DNA of 7,495 nt from a bacterium (GCA_021800745.1 JAJYYS010000078.1:1-7495), one strand, 5' to 3'; numbered from the stretch's first letter, positions 1 to 7,107 are shown. Notes: a model not told the origin generated them from the sequence alone. Program-made: numbers and translations.

Positions 1-526
1 AAAATCGGGAACTCAATATTTTGCAGTAGTAACGAGCGAAAAAGGCTTAAATCTAATTAATCCTTATATGAATTTCTTTAAAGAAACTACAAAAGCTCAA
101 GTTCCGGCGGATAAGGACTGGAAAAAGATATTTGAAATAGAAAAGACTAAAAGTTTTTTAGACAAAAACTTTGAACATAATTATTTTCAGGACAGATTTT
201 TATCATGCATAGGGTGCGGCGTCTGCACATATACCTGTCCGACTTGCCACTGCTTCGATATACAGGACGAAGGAAATTTAAAAGAAGGCAGAAGGATTAG
301 AAACTGGGATTCCTGCCAATTCGGCATATTCACCCTTCATACCTCTGGACATAATCCAAGAGTTACGCAAGGCGACAGATATAGACAGAGGCTTATGCAT
401 AAATTTAAAATATACAGCGAAAAATTCGATAAATATCTGTGCGTCGGATGCGGAAGATGCTCTAGGAATTGTCCCGAAGACATAGATATTAAAGAAGTAG
501 CAAAAGATTTAGCAGATTTAGCTTAA
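1..526 (+). CDS. 4Fe-4S dicluster electron-transfer subunit (AsrA / sulfhydrogenase-beta / FlxB-like), 5'-truncated by the window edge
   Basis: The frame is open from base 2 through an ATG at 68 to TAA at 524-526. The 22 codons before that ATG read as ordinary protein and no ribosome binding site precedes it, so the true start lies outside the window. Numbering from the ATG at 68, a first ferredoxin motif CIGCGVC...CPTCHC has Cys at 47, 50, 53 and 57, with extra Cys at 60 and 62. A second motif, CVGCGRC...CP, has Cys at 125, 128, 131 and 135. Between them lies WDSCQFGIFTLHTSGHNPR, a block I associate with the beta subunits of cytosolic sulfhydrogenases, AsrA of anaerobic sulfite reductase and FlxB. 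Each motif should hold one 4Fe-4S cluster in a soluble complex, passing electrons to or from the flavoprotein encoded 36 bases downstream. The family is secure; the exact complex cannot be decided without the upstream genes. Confidence 0.88.
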   Translation, partial: KSGTQYFAVVTSEKGLNLINPYMNFFKETTKAQVPADKDWKKIFEIEKTKSFLDKNFEHNYFQDRFLSCIGCGVCTYTCPTCHCFDIQDEGNLKEGRRIRNWDSCQFGIFTLHTSGHNPRVTQGDRYRQRLMHKFKIYSEKFDKYLCVGCGRCSRNCPEDIDIKEVAKDLADLA

Positions 527-562
527 AAATTTTTAACATATAGAGCGGGGAGCAGATAGTTA

Positions 563-1387
563 ATGGAAAATATTTATTTGCCGAAACTGGCTGAAATAAA
601 AGAAATTATTCAGGAAACTGCGGACACCAAAACCATACGTCTTACCATAGACGGCGGCAGTATAGATTTTCTGCCCGGTCAATTCGGAGAGTTTTCTTTT
701 ATAGGAGAAGGAGAATCGACGTTTGGGCTTTCGTCGTCTCCTTTAAGAAAAGAATATTTCGAATTCAGTTTCAGGTCTTCGGGAAGAGCGACTACCGGCA
801 TAAACAATCTGAATCAGGGGGATAAAATAGCCTTCAGGGGTCCTTACGGAAATTATTTCGATACGTCGAAAATGAAAGGAAAAGACCTTGTTTTTGTGGG
901 AGGCGGCATAGGTATGGCGCCGGTAAAATCAATTATGGAATACTGTTTCGACGAGCGTGACGATTACGGCAAAATAACCGTATTATACGGCGCAAGGTCG
1001 GTAGGAGACCTTCTTTATAAAGGTATATTCGACGAATGGAAAAAATATAAAAATACCGACGTAATTATTACAGTCGATCCCGGCGGAGAAACCCCCGACT
1101 GGACGGGGAAAATAGGTTTCGTTCCGACAATTCTCGAACAACTGCCTTTAAAAGGGGAAAACAGCGTTGCAATAGTATGCGGTCCTCCCATTATGATAAA
1201 ATTTGCGTTAAAATCGTTGGAGGAAAAAATGGGATTCGACAAGGGGGATATTATTACTACGCTTGAAAACAGAATGAAATGCGGATTAGGTAAATGCGGA
1301 AGATGCAACGTCGGAAGCGTTTACGTATGTAAAGACGGTCCGGTGTTTACCGCAAAGGAGCTTGAAAGTCTTCCGAACGACTTTTAA
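563..1387 (+). CDS. FAD/NAD(P)-binding, 2Fe-2S electron-transfer subunit (AsrB / sulfhydrogenase-gamma / FlxA-like)
   Basis: This 274-residue protein has the full layout of the ferredoxin-NADP reductase / PyrK / AsrB family. An N-terminal flavin beta-barrel carries GQFGEFSF (39-46) and the FAD-contacting FGLSSSP (54-60). A nucleotide-binding domain carries GGGIGMAP (113-120) and CGPP (206-209). A C-terminal 2Fe-2S site has Cys at 240, 245, 248 and 256 within MKCGLGKCGRC...YVCKDGP. It should oxidise or reduce NAD(P)H through FAD and exchange electrons with the 4Fe-4S subunit encoded just upstream; it is soluble and cytoplasmic. The ATG at 563 is supported by GGGGAG at 547-552, ten bases upstream, and the length is normal for the family. 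No catalytic hydrogenase, sulfite reductase (asrC) or heterodisulfide reductase gene follows, so the partner must be upstream or elsewhere. PyrK of dihydroorotate dehydrogenase is less likely because of the AsrA-like neighbour. Confidence 0.9.
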   Translation: MENIYLPKLAEIKEIIQETADTKTIRLTIDGGSIDFLPGQFGEFSFIGEGESTFGLSSSPLRKEYFEFSFRSSGRATTGINNLNQGDKIAFRGPYGNYFDTSKMKGKDLVFVGGGIGMAPVKSIMEYCFDERDDYGKITVLYGARSVGDLLYKGIFDEWKKYKNTDVIITVDPGGETPDWTGKIGFVPTILEQLPLKGENSVAIVCGPPIMIKFALKSLEEKMGFDKGDIITTLENRMKCGLGKCGRCNVGSVYVCKDGPVFTAKELESLPNDF

Positions 1388-1404
1388 AATTTATATTATA
1401 TATT

Positions 1405-3324
1405 ATGCAACTATTAATAATCCACGCCGATGATTTCAACTATTCTTTAACCGGAAAAACTCCGGTTGCAGAGGAAATAGACCCTAATCTCGTTAATGAA
1501 GCCGTAAATTTTCTTGAAGAACCTTTAGTGATTTTCTGCACCGTCGAAAAAGAGGATGCAAAAAACACGGCAAATATCGTAAAACAGGCTTTCGGGGAAA
1601 TTAAAGAAATTGCCGATAAATTAAAGCCGCGGATGTTAGTTTTATATCCTTACGCGCATCTTTCCAACAGCCTTGCCGCACCCTCCCTTGCTATTTCAGC
1701 CCTTAATGCTTTAAAAACCGAACTTGAGCCGTTCTATACCGTTTATAGGGCGCCCTTCGGATGGTATAAAAGCTTTAAAATTTCCTGCAAGGGGCATCCG
1801 TTAAGCGAATCCTCAAGGCATATAACCGATTCCTCGGCAGTCGCGGGAGCCGTTTCTTCTAAAAAAACCAGAGAAGACGTCGTAAAAGATGTGGAAAGCG
1901 AATTTTTCATATTAAATTACGACGGCGCCGAAACAAAAATAGACTTAAAAAATGAAAGCGTACTTGACGATAAAGTGCTTAAAGATTTCCCGTCCCTTAG
2001 AAAAGTCATTGCGTATGAAGAATTTAAAATAAAAGAGGGTGAAACGCCCCCATCCGTTTCAGCTATGAGGCGGCTTGAAATAGCCGACCACGAAGAAAAT
2101 TCCGATTCCGGCCACCTAAGATTTTATCCCAAGGGGACGCTTTTATATAAACTTCTGTCGGATTGGGCGGAAGATATTGCCTTAAATCATTTGAAGTGTA
2201 TGGAGATAGAAACCCCGCTGATTTATAACTGGAATAAACCGGAGATTAAAGGACAGGGAGAGTCTTTTCATGAGCGGCACTATTCGGTTTTCGTGCCGGA
2301 TGAAAAGTCCGATACCGGCGGATTTGCGCCTTCTAAGGAGTTCGTTTTAAGGTTTGCCGGAGATTTTGGACTTTTTTCGATGCTTAAAGACGCCAAGATG
2401 AGTTATAAACAGCTTCCGCTCAGGTTTTACGAGATTTCAAAAAGTTTCAGATATGAAAAAAGCGGCGAGTTGTCAGGGTTAAGAAGGCTGAGAGGCTTTA
2501 CTATGCCGGATATCCACAGTTTCTGTTTAAATTTAGAAGAAGGTTTTAACGAATATCAGGTGCTTTACAGAACATATGCAGACCTTGCCGAAGGCACGGG
2601 CATCGAATACGCGGTAGTCTTTAGAATCGTAAAAGAGTATTACGATAAATATAAAGACAAAATAATAGAACTTTTAAAATACTCCAAAAAACCTGCGCTT
2701 ATCGAAGTCCTGTCTAAAATGAAGCACTACTGGGCGCTTAAACACGAATTTCAGGGCGTCGATTCGGTAAACGGCTCATGCCAGCTTTCTACCGTTCAGC
2801 TCGATGTCGAAGACGCTAAAAGGTACGGTCTGAATTTCACCGCCGAAACGGGAGAAAAGACCGGATGCATAATATGCCACTCGTCCGTAGGGGCTATTGA
2901 AAGATGGATGTACCTTTTATTAGAAGAGGCGCTTAAAAAAAGTATTCCTGTTTTTCCGTTATGGCTCAGTCCTACGCAGGTCAGGATAATTCCGGTATCC
3001 GATAAGTTCATGGATTTTGCCGTTAAACTAAAGGAAGATATGTTCAAGTCAGATATAAGGGTAGATATAGACGACAGGGATTTCAGCCTCGGAAAAAAAA
3101 TTATGTTCGCCGAAGAAGAATGGGTTCCTTATATAGTAGTAATCGGGCAGAAAGAGTCGGAAAGCGGAGTTCTTTCCGTTAGGGACAGATATAAAGAGAG
3201 AAAGAATTTTAATTTTACGCCGCCGGATTTTATAAGGGGAATAAAAGCAGGAACGGAAGGTATGCCGTTTAGAAAACTTATCCTGCCGGATATGCTTTCA
3301 AAAAGACCTATATTCGTCGGGTAA
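1405..3324 (+). CDS. thrS: Threonyl-tRNA synthetase, archaeal type with N-terminal D-aminoacyl-tRNA-deacylase-like editing domain
   Basis: The enzyme charges tRNA-Thr with threonine in the cytoplasm. Residues 1 to about 140 match the archaeal ThrRS editing domain, which removes wrongly attached serine: the start MQLLIIHADD, YPYAHLSNSL (81-90, His85) and FGWYKSFKISCKGHPLSE (118-135, Lys122) fit the archaeal pattern rather than the bacterial TGS/SAD domains. The class II core has motif 1 around IETPLIY (268-274), motif 2 FRYEKSGELSGLRRLRGFT (348-366), the archaeal-style TMPDIH (366-371) and motif 3 GAIERW (496-501). The anticodon-binding domain spans about 513-605, and the C-terminus LSKRPIFVG is also archaeal-like. 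Two zinc ligands remain (His371, His492), but the expected Cys position is Asp320. The start at 1405 gives the expected N-terminus although no Shine-Dalgarno sequence precedes it. Seventeen bases separate it from the redox gene and 47 from tig. Confidence 0.95.
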   Translation: MQLLIIHADDFNYSLTGKTPVAEEIDPNLVNEAVNFLEEPLVIFCTVEKEDAKNTANIVKQAFGEIKEIADKLKPRMLVLYPYAHLSNSLAAPSLAISALNALKTELEPFYTVYRAPFGWYKSFKISCKGHPLSESSRHITDSSAVAGAVSSKKTREDVVKDVESEFFILNYDGAETKIDLKNESVLDDKVLKDFPSLRKVIAYEEFKIKEGETPPSVSAMRRLEIADHEENSDSGHLRFYPKGTLLYKLLSDWAEDIALNHLKCMEIETPLIYNWNKPEIKGQGESFHERHYSVFVPDEKSDTGGFAPSKEFVLRFAGDFGLFSMLKDAKMSYKQLPLRFYEISKSFRYEKSGELSGLRRLRGFTMPDIHSFCLNLEEGFNEYQVLYRTYADLAEGTGIEYAVVFRIVKEYYDKYKDKIIELLKYSKKPALIEVLSKMKHYWALKHEFQGVDSVNGSCQLSTVQLDVEDAKRYGLNFTAETGEKTGCIICHSSVGAIERWMYLLLEEALKKSIPVFPLWLSPTQVRIIPVSDKFMDFAVKLKEDMFKSDIRVDIDDRDFSLGKKIMFAEEEWVPYIVVIGQKESESGVLSVRDRYKERKNFNFTPPDFIRGIKAGTEGMPFRKLILPDMLSKRPIFVG

Positions 3325-3371
3325 ACGACTAACAGATAAATTAAATTTTAAAACAGGAGCCTAAATAAATC

Positions 3372-3398
3372 ATGGATAATGCGGTTATGGATAATGCG
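3372..3398 (+). repeat. Duplicated tig start codon region (12-base direct repeat)
   Basis: ATGGATAATGCG occurs at 3372-3383 and again in frame at 3387-3398, separated by GTT. The protein therefore begins MDNAV-MDNAS. Either ATG could initiate; the ribosome binding site AGGAG (3355-3359) is 12 bases from the first and 27 from the second, favouring the first. Confidence 0.85.
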
Positions 3399-4631
3399 TC
3401 AAGCGAAATTGCGATAAAAGATGAAACTTCGGTCAGAAAGAGCGTTACTTTAAAATTGGACGAAAAAAAAACGCAGGAGCTTTTGCAAAAAAAACTGGAA
3501 GCTGCCGCAAAAAAATCGAATATAAAAGGTTTCAGACCCGGTAAAGCCCCCATTTCCATAATTAAAAAATATTATGAACAGGAACTTATAGAAGAAGCTG
3601 CGGCAGAGATTTTAAATGAAGATTTCAGGCAAATTGTTTCGGAAAAAGGCATATATGTAATAGGTACTCCGATGCTAGAGAAAAAAACGGAAAACGAATA
3701 TTCGATATCGTTTGACGTTATGCCGGAAGTTAAAGATTTAAATTTAAACATTAAGGTTAAAAAAGTTAAGAAACGTGATATTACCGACGAAGTTATTAAA
3801 GAAGAAATGGATTTCCTTCTCGAAAGGCTTGCGGATCAGGAAAAATTAGACGATTCCGCCGTTATAAACTCGGACGATAAATATTTCGTTAAAATCGATT
3901 ATGTAACAATTGACGAAACGGGCAAAGAGGTGGACAGCGCAAAAGATTATTCGATAAGCCTTAATTCAAGCATTATAGATAAAACATTCGAGGCTTCTTT
4001 TATCGGGAAAAAGAAAGGGGATAGTTTTGAATTTGACGATAAAGAAAGAAAAGTCGTCGTTAAAGGCTTTATAAAAGAAATAGATAAAAAAATAATGCCG
4101 GAATTAAATGCCGAAACTATCAAAAACTTCGGCGATTTCAAAGACGTCGCCGAATTTAAGAAATACGTCGAAAAAAGCCTTAACGAATACGAGGAAAAGA
4201 GATACAGAGACGCCTTGAGGGCTTCCATATCCGAAGAAATAGTAAATCTTAATCCGGTTGAACTTCCAGACAGTATCGTAGAGGAAGATGCCAAATCGAG
4301 ACTCGAAGAAATGAAGAAACAGGGTAAATATAAAGATATCGGCGAAAAACAGGCGGGTGAATTTATGGGCATCTTAAGAATTATGGCGAAACGGGATATT
4401 GCCCTGTACCTTTTGCTGTCGGAAATAGAAAAAGCCGAAAATATAACGGTGACCGAGTCGGATTTTGAAGAATTTTATAAGAATACCGCAGCTATGTCCA
4501 ATATGAAAGAGGAAGAGGTTAAAGGCTTTTATTCCGCTAAAGAAGCGCAGGAAAACTTAAAGCATGCTTTACTGGAAGACAAGACGTTTGATTTTCTCAT
4601 ACAAAATAAAGTATCATATATTGAAGAATAA
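3372..4631 (+). CDS. tig: Trigger factor, ribosome-associated chaperone with an eroded PPIase domain
   Basis: Trigger factor docks at the ribosome exit tunnel and shields nascent chains. The signature ribosome-binding loop GFRPGKAP lies at 53-60 within the N-terminal domain. The middle FKBP-like region (about 165-240) is short and lacks the usual IPGFE-type active-site block: the equivalent stretch reads SSIIDKTFEASFIGKKKGD. The C-terminal chaperone arms follow from PELNAETIKNFG (243-254) to the end. At 419 residues it is slightly shorter than E. coli trigger factor (432). AGGAG at 3355-3359 serves the ATG at 3372 with a long 12-base gap. A second in-frame ATG at 3387 lies in an exact 12-base repeat of the first start, so the true N-terminus could be five residues shorter. 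It is followed after 49 bases by clpP, a common bacterial arrangement. Confidence 0.95.
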   Translation: MDNAVMDNASSEIAIKDETSVRKSVTLKLDEKKTQELLQKKLEAAAKKSNIKGFRPGKAPISIIKKYYEQELIEEAAAEILNEDFRQIVSEKGIYVIGTPMLEKKTENEYSISFDVMPEVKDLNLNIKVKKVKKRDITDEVIKEEMDFLLERLADQEKLDDSAVINSDDKYFVKIDYVTIDETGKEVDSAKDYSISLNSSIIDKTFEASFIGKKKGDSFEFDDKERKVVVKGFIKEIDKKIMPELNAETIKNFGDFKDVAEFKKYVEKSLNEYEEKRYRDALRASISEEIVNLNPVELPDSIVEEDAKSRLEEMKKQGKYKDIGEKQAGEFMGILRIMAKRDIALYLLLSEIEKAENITVTESDFEEFYKNTAAMSNMKEEEVKGFYSAKEAQENLKHALLEDKTFDFLIQNKVSYIEE

Positions 4632-4680
4632 TATAAAATAACGTAATAATTAATATAGACTAATACGGAGAATAATAAAA

Positions 4681-5280
4681 ATGTCGCTTGTACCTATAGT
4701 AGTCGAACAGACGCACAGAGGAGAAAGGTCATACGATATATACTCCCGCCTTTTAAAAGACAGAATTATCTTTATAGGAGAGGCTATCGACGATACGTTT
4801 GCCAATCTCATTATAGCTCAGCTTTTGTTTCTCGAATCGGAAGACCCGGAAAAAGACATAAATATATATATAAATTCGCCGGGAGGCGTTATAACCGCCG
4901 GACTTGCCATTTACGATACTATCCAGTATATAAAGCCTGATGTTTCGACGCTATGTATGGGTCAGGCGGCAAGTATGGGAGCGGTTCTTCTGGCGGCAGG
5001 CGCGAAAGGAAAGAGATTTGCCCTTCCGCATGCCAGAATTATGATACATCAGCCTTTAGGCGGTTTTCAGGGACAGGCAACGGATATCGATATTCAGGCA
5101 AGGGAAATTTTAAGGATGAGAGAAGAGCTGAATCAGATTTTGGCTTCTCATACCGGTCAATCGATAGATAAAATCAGGGTAGATACCGAAAGAGATTTTT
5201 TTATGAGCGGCGCACAATCGGTAGAGTACGGAATCATCGATAAAGTGGTGGAAAAAAAAGAAATTAAAAATTCGAAATAA
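4681..5280 (+). CDS. clpP: ATP-dependent Clp protease proteolytic subunit ClpP
   Basis: ClpP is the serine peptidase that assembles into two stacked heptameric rings and degrades proteins fed in by ClpX (or ClpA/ClpC). The catalytic triad is visible: Ser98 in GQAASMGA, His123 in MIHQP and Asp172 in TERDFFMS, matching the canonical spacing. The oxyanion/substrate strand INSPGG is at 64-69 and the hydrophobic ring contacts look standard. The 199-residue length is typical. The N-terminus [30 protein letters not shown] is the usual form with a very short or absent propeptide, so the start at 4681 is well supported. GGAG at 4667-4670 lies ten bases upstream. It sits between tig and clpX, 23 bases from clpX, consistent with co-transcription. 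Nothing in the sequence is unusual. Confidence 0.98.
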   Translation: MSLVPIVVEQTHRGERSYDIYSRLLKDRIIFIGEAIDDTFANLIIAQLLFLESEDPEKDINIYINSPGGVITAGLAIYDTIQYIKPDVSTLCMGQAASMGAVLLAAGAKGKRFALPHARIMIHQPLGGFQGQATDIDIQAREILRMREELNQILASHTGQSIDKIRVDTERDFFMSGAQSVEYGIIDKVVEKKEIKNSK

Positions 5281-5303
5281 TTGTTATACAGAGGTATTTA
5301 AAA

Positions 5304-6659
5304 ATGGCAAAAAAAAATAATAACAATAATAACGACGATAACTACGGAAGAGAACTATACTGCTCTTTTTGCGGAAAATCACAGGACGAGGTCAGAAAAC
5401 TCATTGCGGGACCGTCGGTTTACATATGCGATGAATGTATAAGCCTTTGCAACGATATCATATCGGATGAAGTTCAGCCGGTTCCGGCTGAAGTAAAGGT
5501 TGAAAATTATCTTTACAAGCCGATAGAAATTAAAGCTTTTTTGGACCAATACGTCGTAGGGCAGGAAAGGGCAAAAAAAATTCTTTCCGTTGCGGTTTAT
5601 AATCATTATAAAAGAATAGAGCATAATCTTTCATTCAAAAATGCGGAAAAACCTCATAATAATAAATCCGGCAAATCAAACCCCGATTATGGCATACACG
5701 ACAAGAACAATATAGACGTGGAAATGCAAAAGAGCAACATTTTAATAATAGGCCCTACCGGAAGCGGAAAAACTCTGCTTGCGCAGACGCTTGCCAGAAT
5801 GCTCGACCTGCCTTTCGCCATTGCCGATGCTACGACGCTTACGGAAGCGGGCTATGTCGGCGAGGATGTCGAAAGTATCCTGCTTTCGCTTTTGCAAAAT
5901 GCCGAATACGACGTAGAAAGAGCTCAAAAGGGCATTATATATATAGACGAAATAGATAAGATTGCAAAGAAAACGGATAATGTTTCCATAACAAGGGACG
6001 TGTCGGGAGAAGGCGTTCAGCAGGCGCTTCTGAAAATTATAGAAGGAACAGTCGCAAACGTTCCGCCTAAAGGAGGCAGAAAGCATCCGCATCAGGAATT
6101 TATAAGATTAGATACAAGCAATATTCTTTTTATATGCGGCGGCGCTTTTAACGGTCTCGATAAAATCATAGAAAAACGGATACATCAACAGCCTATAGGT
6201 TTTAATGCCGGAGTTAATTCCGGCAAATCCGTCAGTCCTTACGAAATAATGAAGCAGGTTGAGACTAAAGATTTATTGAAATATGGACTGATTCCGGAAT
6301 TTATCGGCAGACTTCCTGTAACAGCCACACTTGAGGAACTTGACGAGAAAGCCCTTGTGGAGATTTTAACGAAGCCTAAAAATGCGTTGATTAAACAGTA
6401 TCAAAAATTATTCGAGCTTGAAGACGTAAATTTAAGATTTACCGATTCGGCTATTAAAGAAATTACTAAAAAGGCCGTTAAACACGGATCCGGAGCAAGA
6501 GGTTTAAGGACGATTCTCGAGTCTATAATGCTAGATGTTATGTATGAAATACCGACCGACCCGACTATTAAAGAATGCGTTATAAATGACGATGTTATTA
6601 TTAATAGCGGTCAGCCTATTCTTCTTTACGAAAAGGATGCCGGCGCAAAATCGATTTAA
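5304..6659 (+). CDS. clpX: ATP-dependent Clp protease ATP-binding subunit ClpX, with Asn-rich N-terminus and enlarged linker
   Basis: ClpX is the hexameric AAA+ unfoldase that recognises tagged substrates and threads them into ClpP. The zinc-binding domain has Cys20, Cys23, Cys42 and Cys45. The AAA+ module has Walker A GPTGSGKT (150-157), pore loop GYVG (183-186), Walker B IIYIDEID (211-218), RKH loop (259-261), arginine finger in EFIGRLP (Arg336) and sensor 2 GAR (397-399). The ClpP-docking tripeptide IGF is at 298-300, so the pair with the neighbouring ClpP should be functional. At 451 residues it is longer than E. coli ClpX (424). The extra length comes from an Asn6 run at 5-10 and a linker at about 105-142 that is roughly 27 residues longer than in E. 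coli and rich in Asn, Lys and Gly. GAGG at 5291-5294 supports the start. A run of nine A (5309-5317) follows the start codon. Confidence 0.98.
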   Translation: MAKKNNNNNNDDNYGRELYCSFCGKSQDEVRKLIAGPSVYICDECISLCNDIISDEVQPVPAEVKVENYLYKPIEIKAFLDQYVVGQERAKKILSVAVYNHYKRIEHNLSFKNAEKPHNNKSGKSNPDYGIHDKNNIDVEMQKSNILIIGPTGSGKTLLAQTLARMLDLPFAIADATTLTEAGYVGEDVESILLSLLQNAEYDVERAQKGIIYIDEIDKIAKKTDNVSITRDVSGEGVQQALLKIIEGTVANVPPKGGRKHPHQEFIRLDTSNILFICGGAFNGLDKIIEKRIHQQPIGFNAGVNSGKSVSPYEIMKQVETKDLLKYGLIPEFIGRLPVTATLEELDEKALVEILTKPKNALIKQYQKLFELEDVNLRFTDSAIKEITKKAVKHGSGARGLRTILESIMLDVMYEIPTDPTIKECVINDDVIINSGQPILLYEKDAGAKSI

Positions 6660-6697
6660 GTATATTAAAAAAATGTTATAAAATATGATTTTTTTTG

Positions 6698-6726
6698 TTG
6701 ACATCTTCATTAAAAACATATATATA
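6698..6726 (+). promoter_or_regulatory. Sigma70-type promoter for hup
   Basis: A perfect -35 box TTGACA (6698-6703) is followed by a 17-base spacer and TATATA (6721-6726) as -10. Transcription would start near 6733. The upstream T8 and A/T-rich tract suits an UP element. A strong separate promoter fits the abundance expected of HU. Confidence 0.8.
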
Positions 6727-6799
6727 TTATATATACTTAAGTAAAGCACCTGCAAATGTAGCATTACAGAGATGCTTAACTAAAATTAAACCATTAAAA

Positions 6800-6817
6800 C
6801 CTTAAAATGTAAGGAGG
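6800..6817 (+). promoter_or_regulatory. Strong hup ribosome binding site with a small hairpin over its 5' half
   Basis: AAGGAGG (6811-6817) lies eight bases before the hup ATG and is the best Shine-Dalgarno sequence in the window. CCTTA (6800-6804) can pair with TAAGG (6810-6814) across a five-base loop, covering part of the site. The pairing is only five base pairs and may merely tune translation. Confidence 0.7.
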
Positions 6818-6825
6818 AAGTTGGT

Positions 6826-7107
6826 ATGACAAAAGCAGAATTGGTTGATGCAATTGCAAAATCGTCTAAGCTTACGAAAGCGGACAGCGAAAAAGCTCTT
6901 AGTGCGGCAATTAACGCGGTAATCAGCGCTTTAAAAAAAGGCGATGCAGTCAGGCTTGTCGGCTTCGGCACGTTCGAAGTAACTAAAAGAGCGGCAAGAA
7001 AAGGCAGAAATCCGCAGACCGGAAAAGAAATTCAGATTAAGGCATCGAAGTCGCCTAAATTTAAAGCCGGTAAATCTTTCAAAGAAGCGGTCAATACCGG
7101 AAAGTAA
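6826..7107 (+). CDS. hup: HU-family histone-like DNA-binding protein
   Basis: HU binds and bends DNA without strong sequence preference, compacts the nucleoid and assists replication, repair and recombination. The 93-residue length is standard. MTKAELVDAIAKSSKLTK forms the helical dimerisation start, and the family signature GFGTFEVTKRAARKGRNP (46-63) leads to the beta-arm tip, where Pro63 in RNPQTG is the residue that intercalates between bases. The Lys-rich C-terminus ends in SFKEAVNTGK. HU rather than IHF is favoured by this arm and the lack of IHF-specific features, but the paralogue (hupA or hupB) cannot be assigned. The gene has its own promoter and an excellent ribosome binding site, so it is probably expressed independently of clpX. 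Its stop codon lies at the base of a long stem-loop. Confidence 0.96.
   Translation: MTKAELVDAIAKSSKLTKADSEKALSAAINAVISALKKGDAVRLVGFGTFEVTKRAARKGRNPQTGKEIQIKASKSPKFKAGKSFKEAVNTGK

Larger units (their letters stand above)
6660..6825 (+). other. clpX-hup intergenic region holding the hup promoter and leader; no gene
   Basis: This 166-base gap contains no credible reading frame. An AT-only inverted repeat (A7T at 6667-6674, AT7 at 6688-6695) could act as a weak end signal for the clpX transcript, but with no GC pairs this is uncertain. It is followed at once by the hup promoter; the A/T-rich stretch at about 6661-6696 could act as an UP element. The remainder is a leader of about 90 bases for hup. 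In many Proteobacteria lon occupies this gap; here it is absent. Confidence 0.7.

Noticed and set aside
3947..4372. 141-codon open frame on the minus strand inside tig
   Set aside because: It lies wholly within a well-supported gene and its Ser/Leu/Phe-rich translation is typical of the reverse of a Lys/Glu-rich coding sequence. No ribosome binding site or recognisable domain.
5742..6092. 116-codon open frame on the minus strand inside clpX
   Set aside because: It overlaps the highly conserved Walker A to Walker B region of clpX; a chance frame with no motif.
6667..6695. A7T / AT7 inverted repeat after clpX as a terminator
   Set aside because: The stem has no G-C pair and a 13-base loop, so it is likely too weak; the T8 run may instead be part of the hup promoter upstream region.
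6531..6764. Minus-strand open frame across the clpX end and the hup promoter
   Set aside because: It consists mostly of low-complexity AT-rich sequence, overlaps clpX and a clear promoter, and has no family resemblance.
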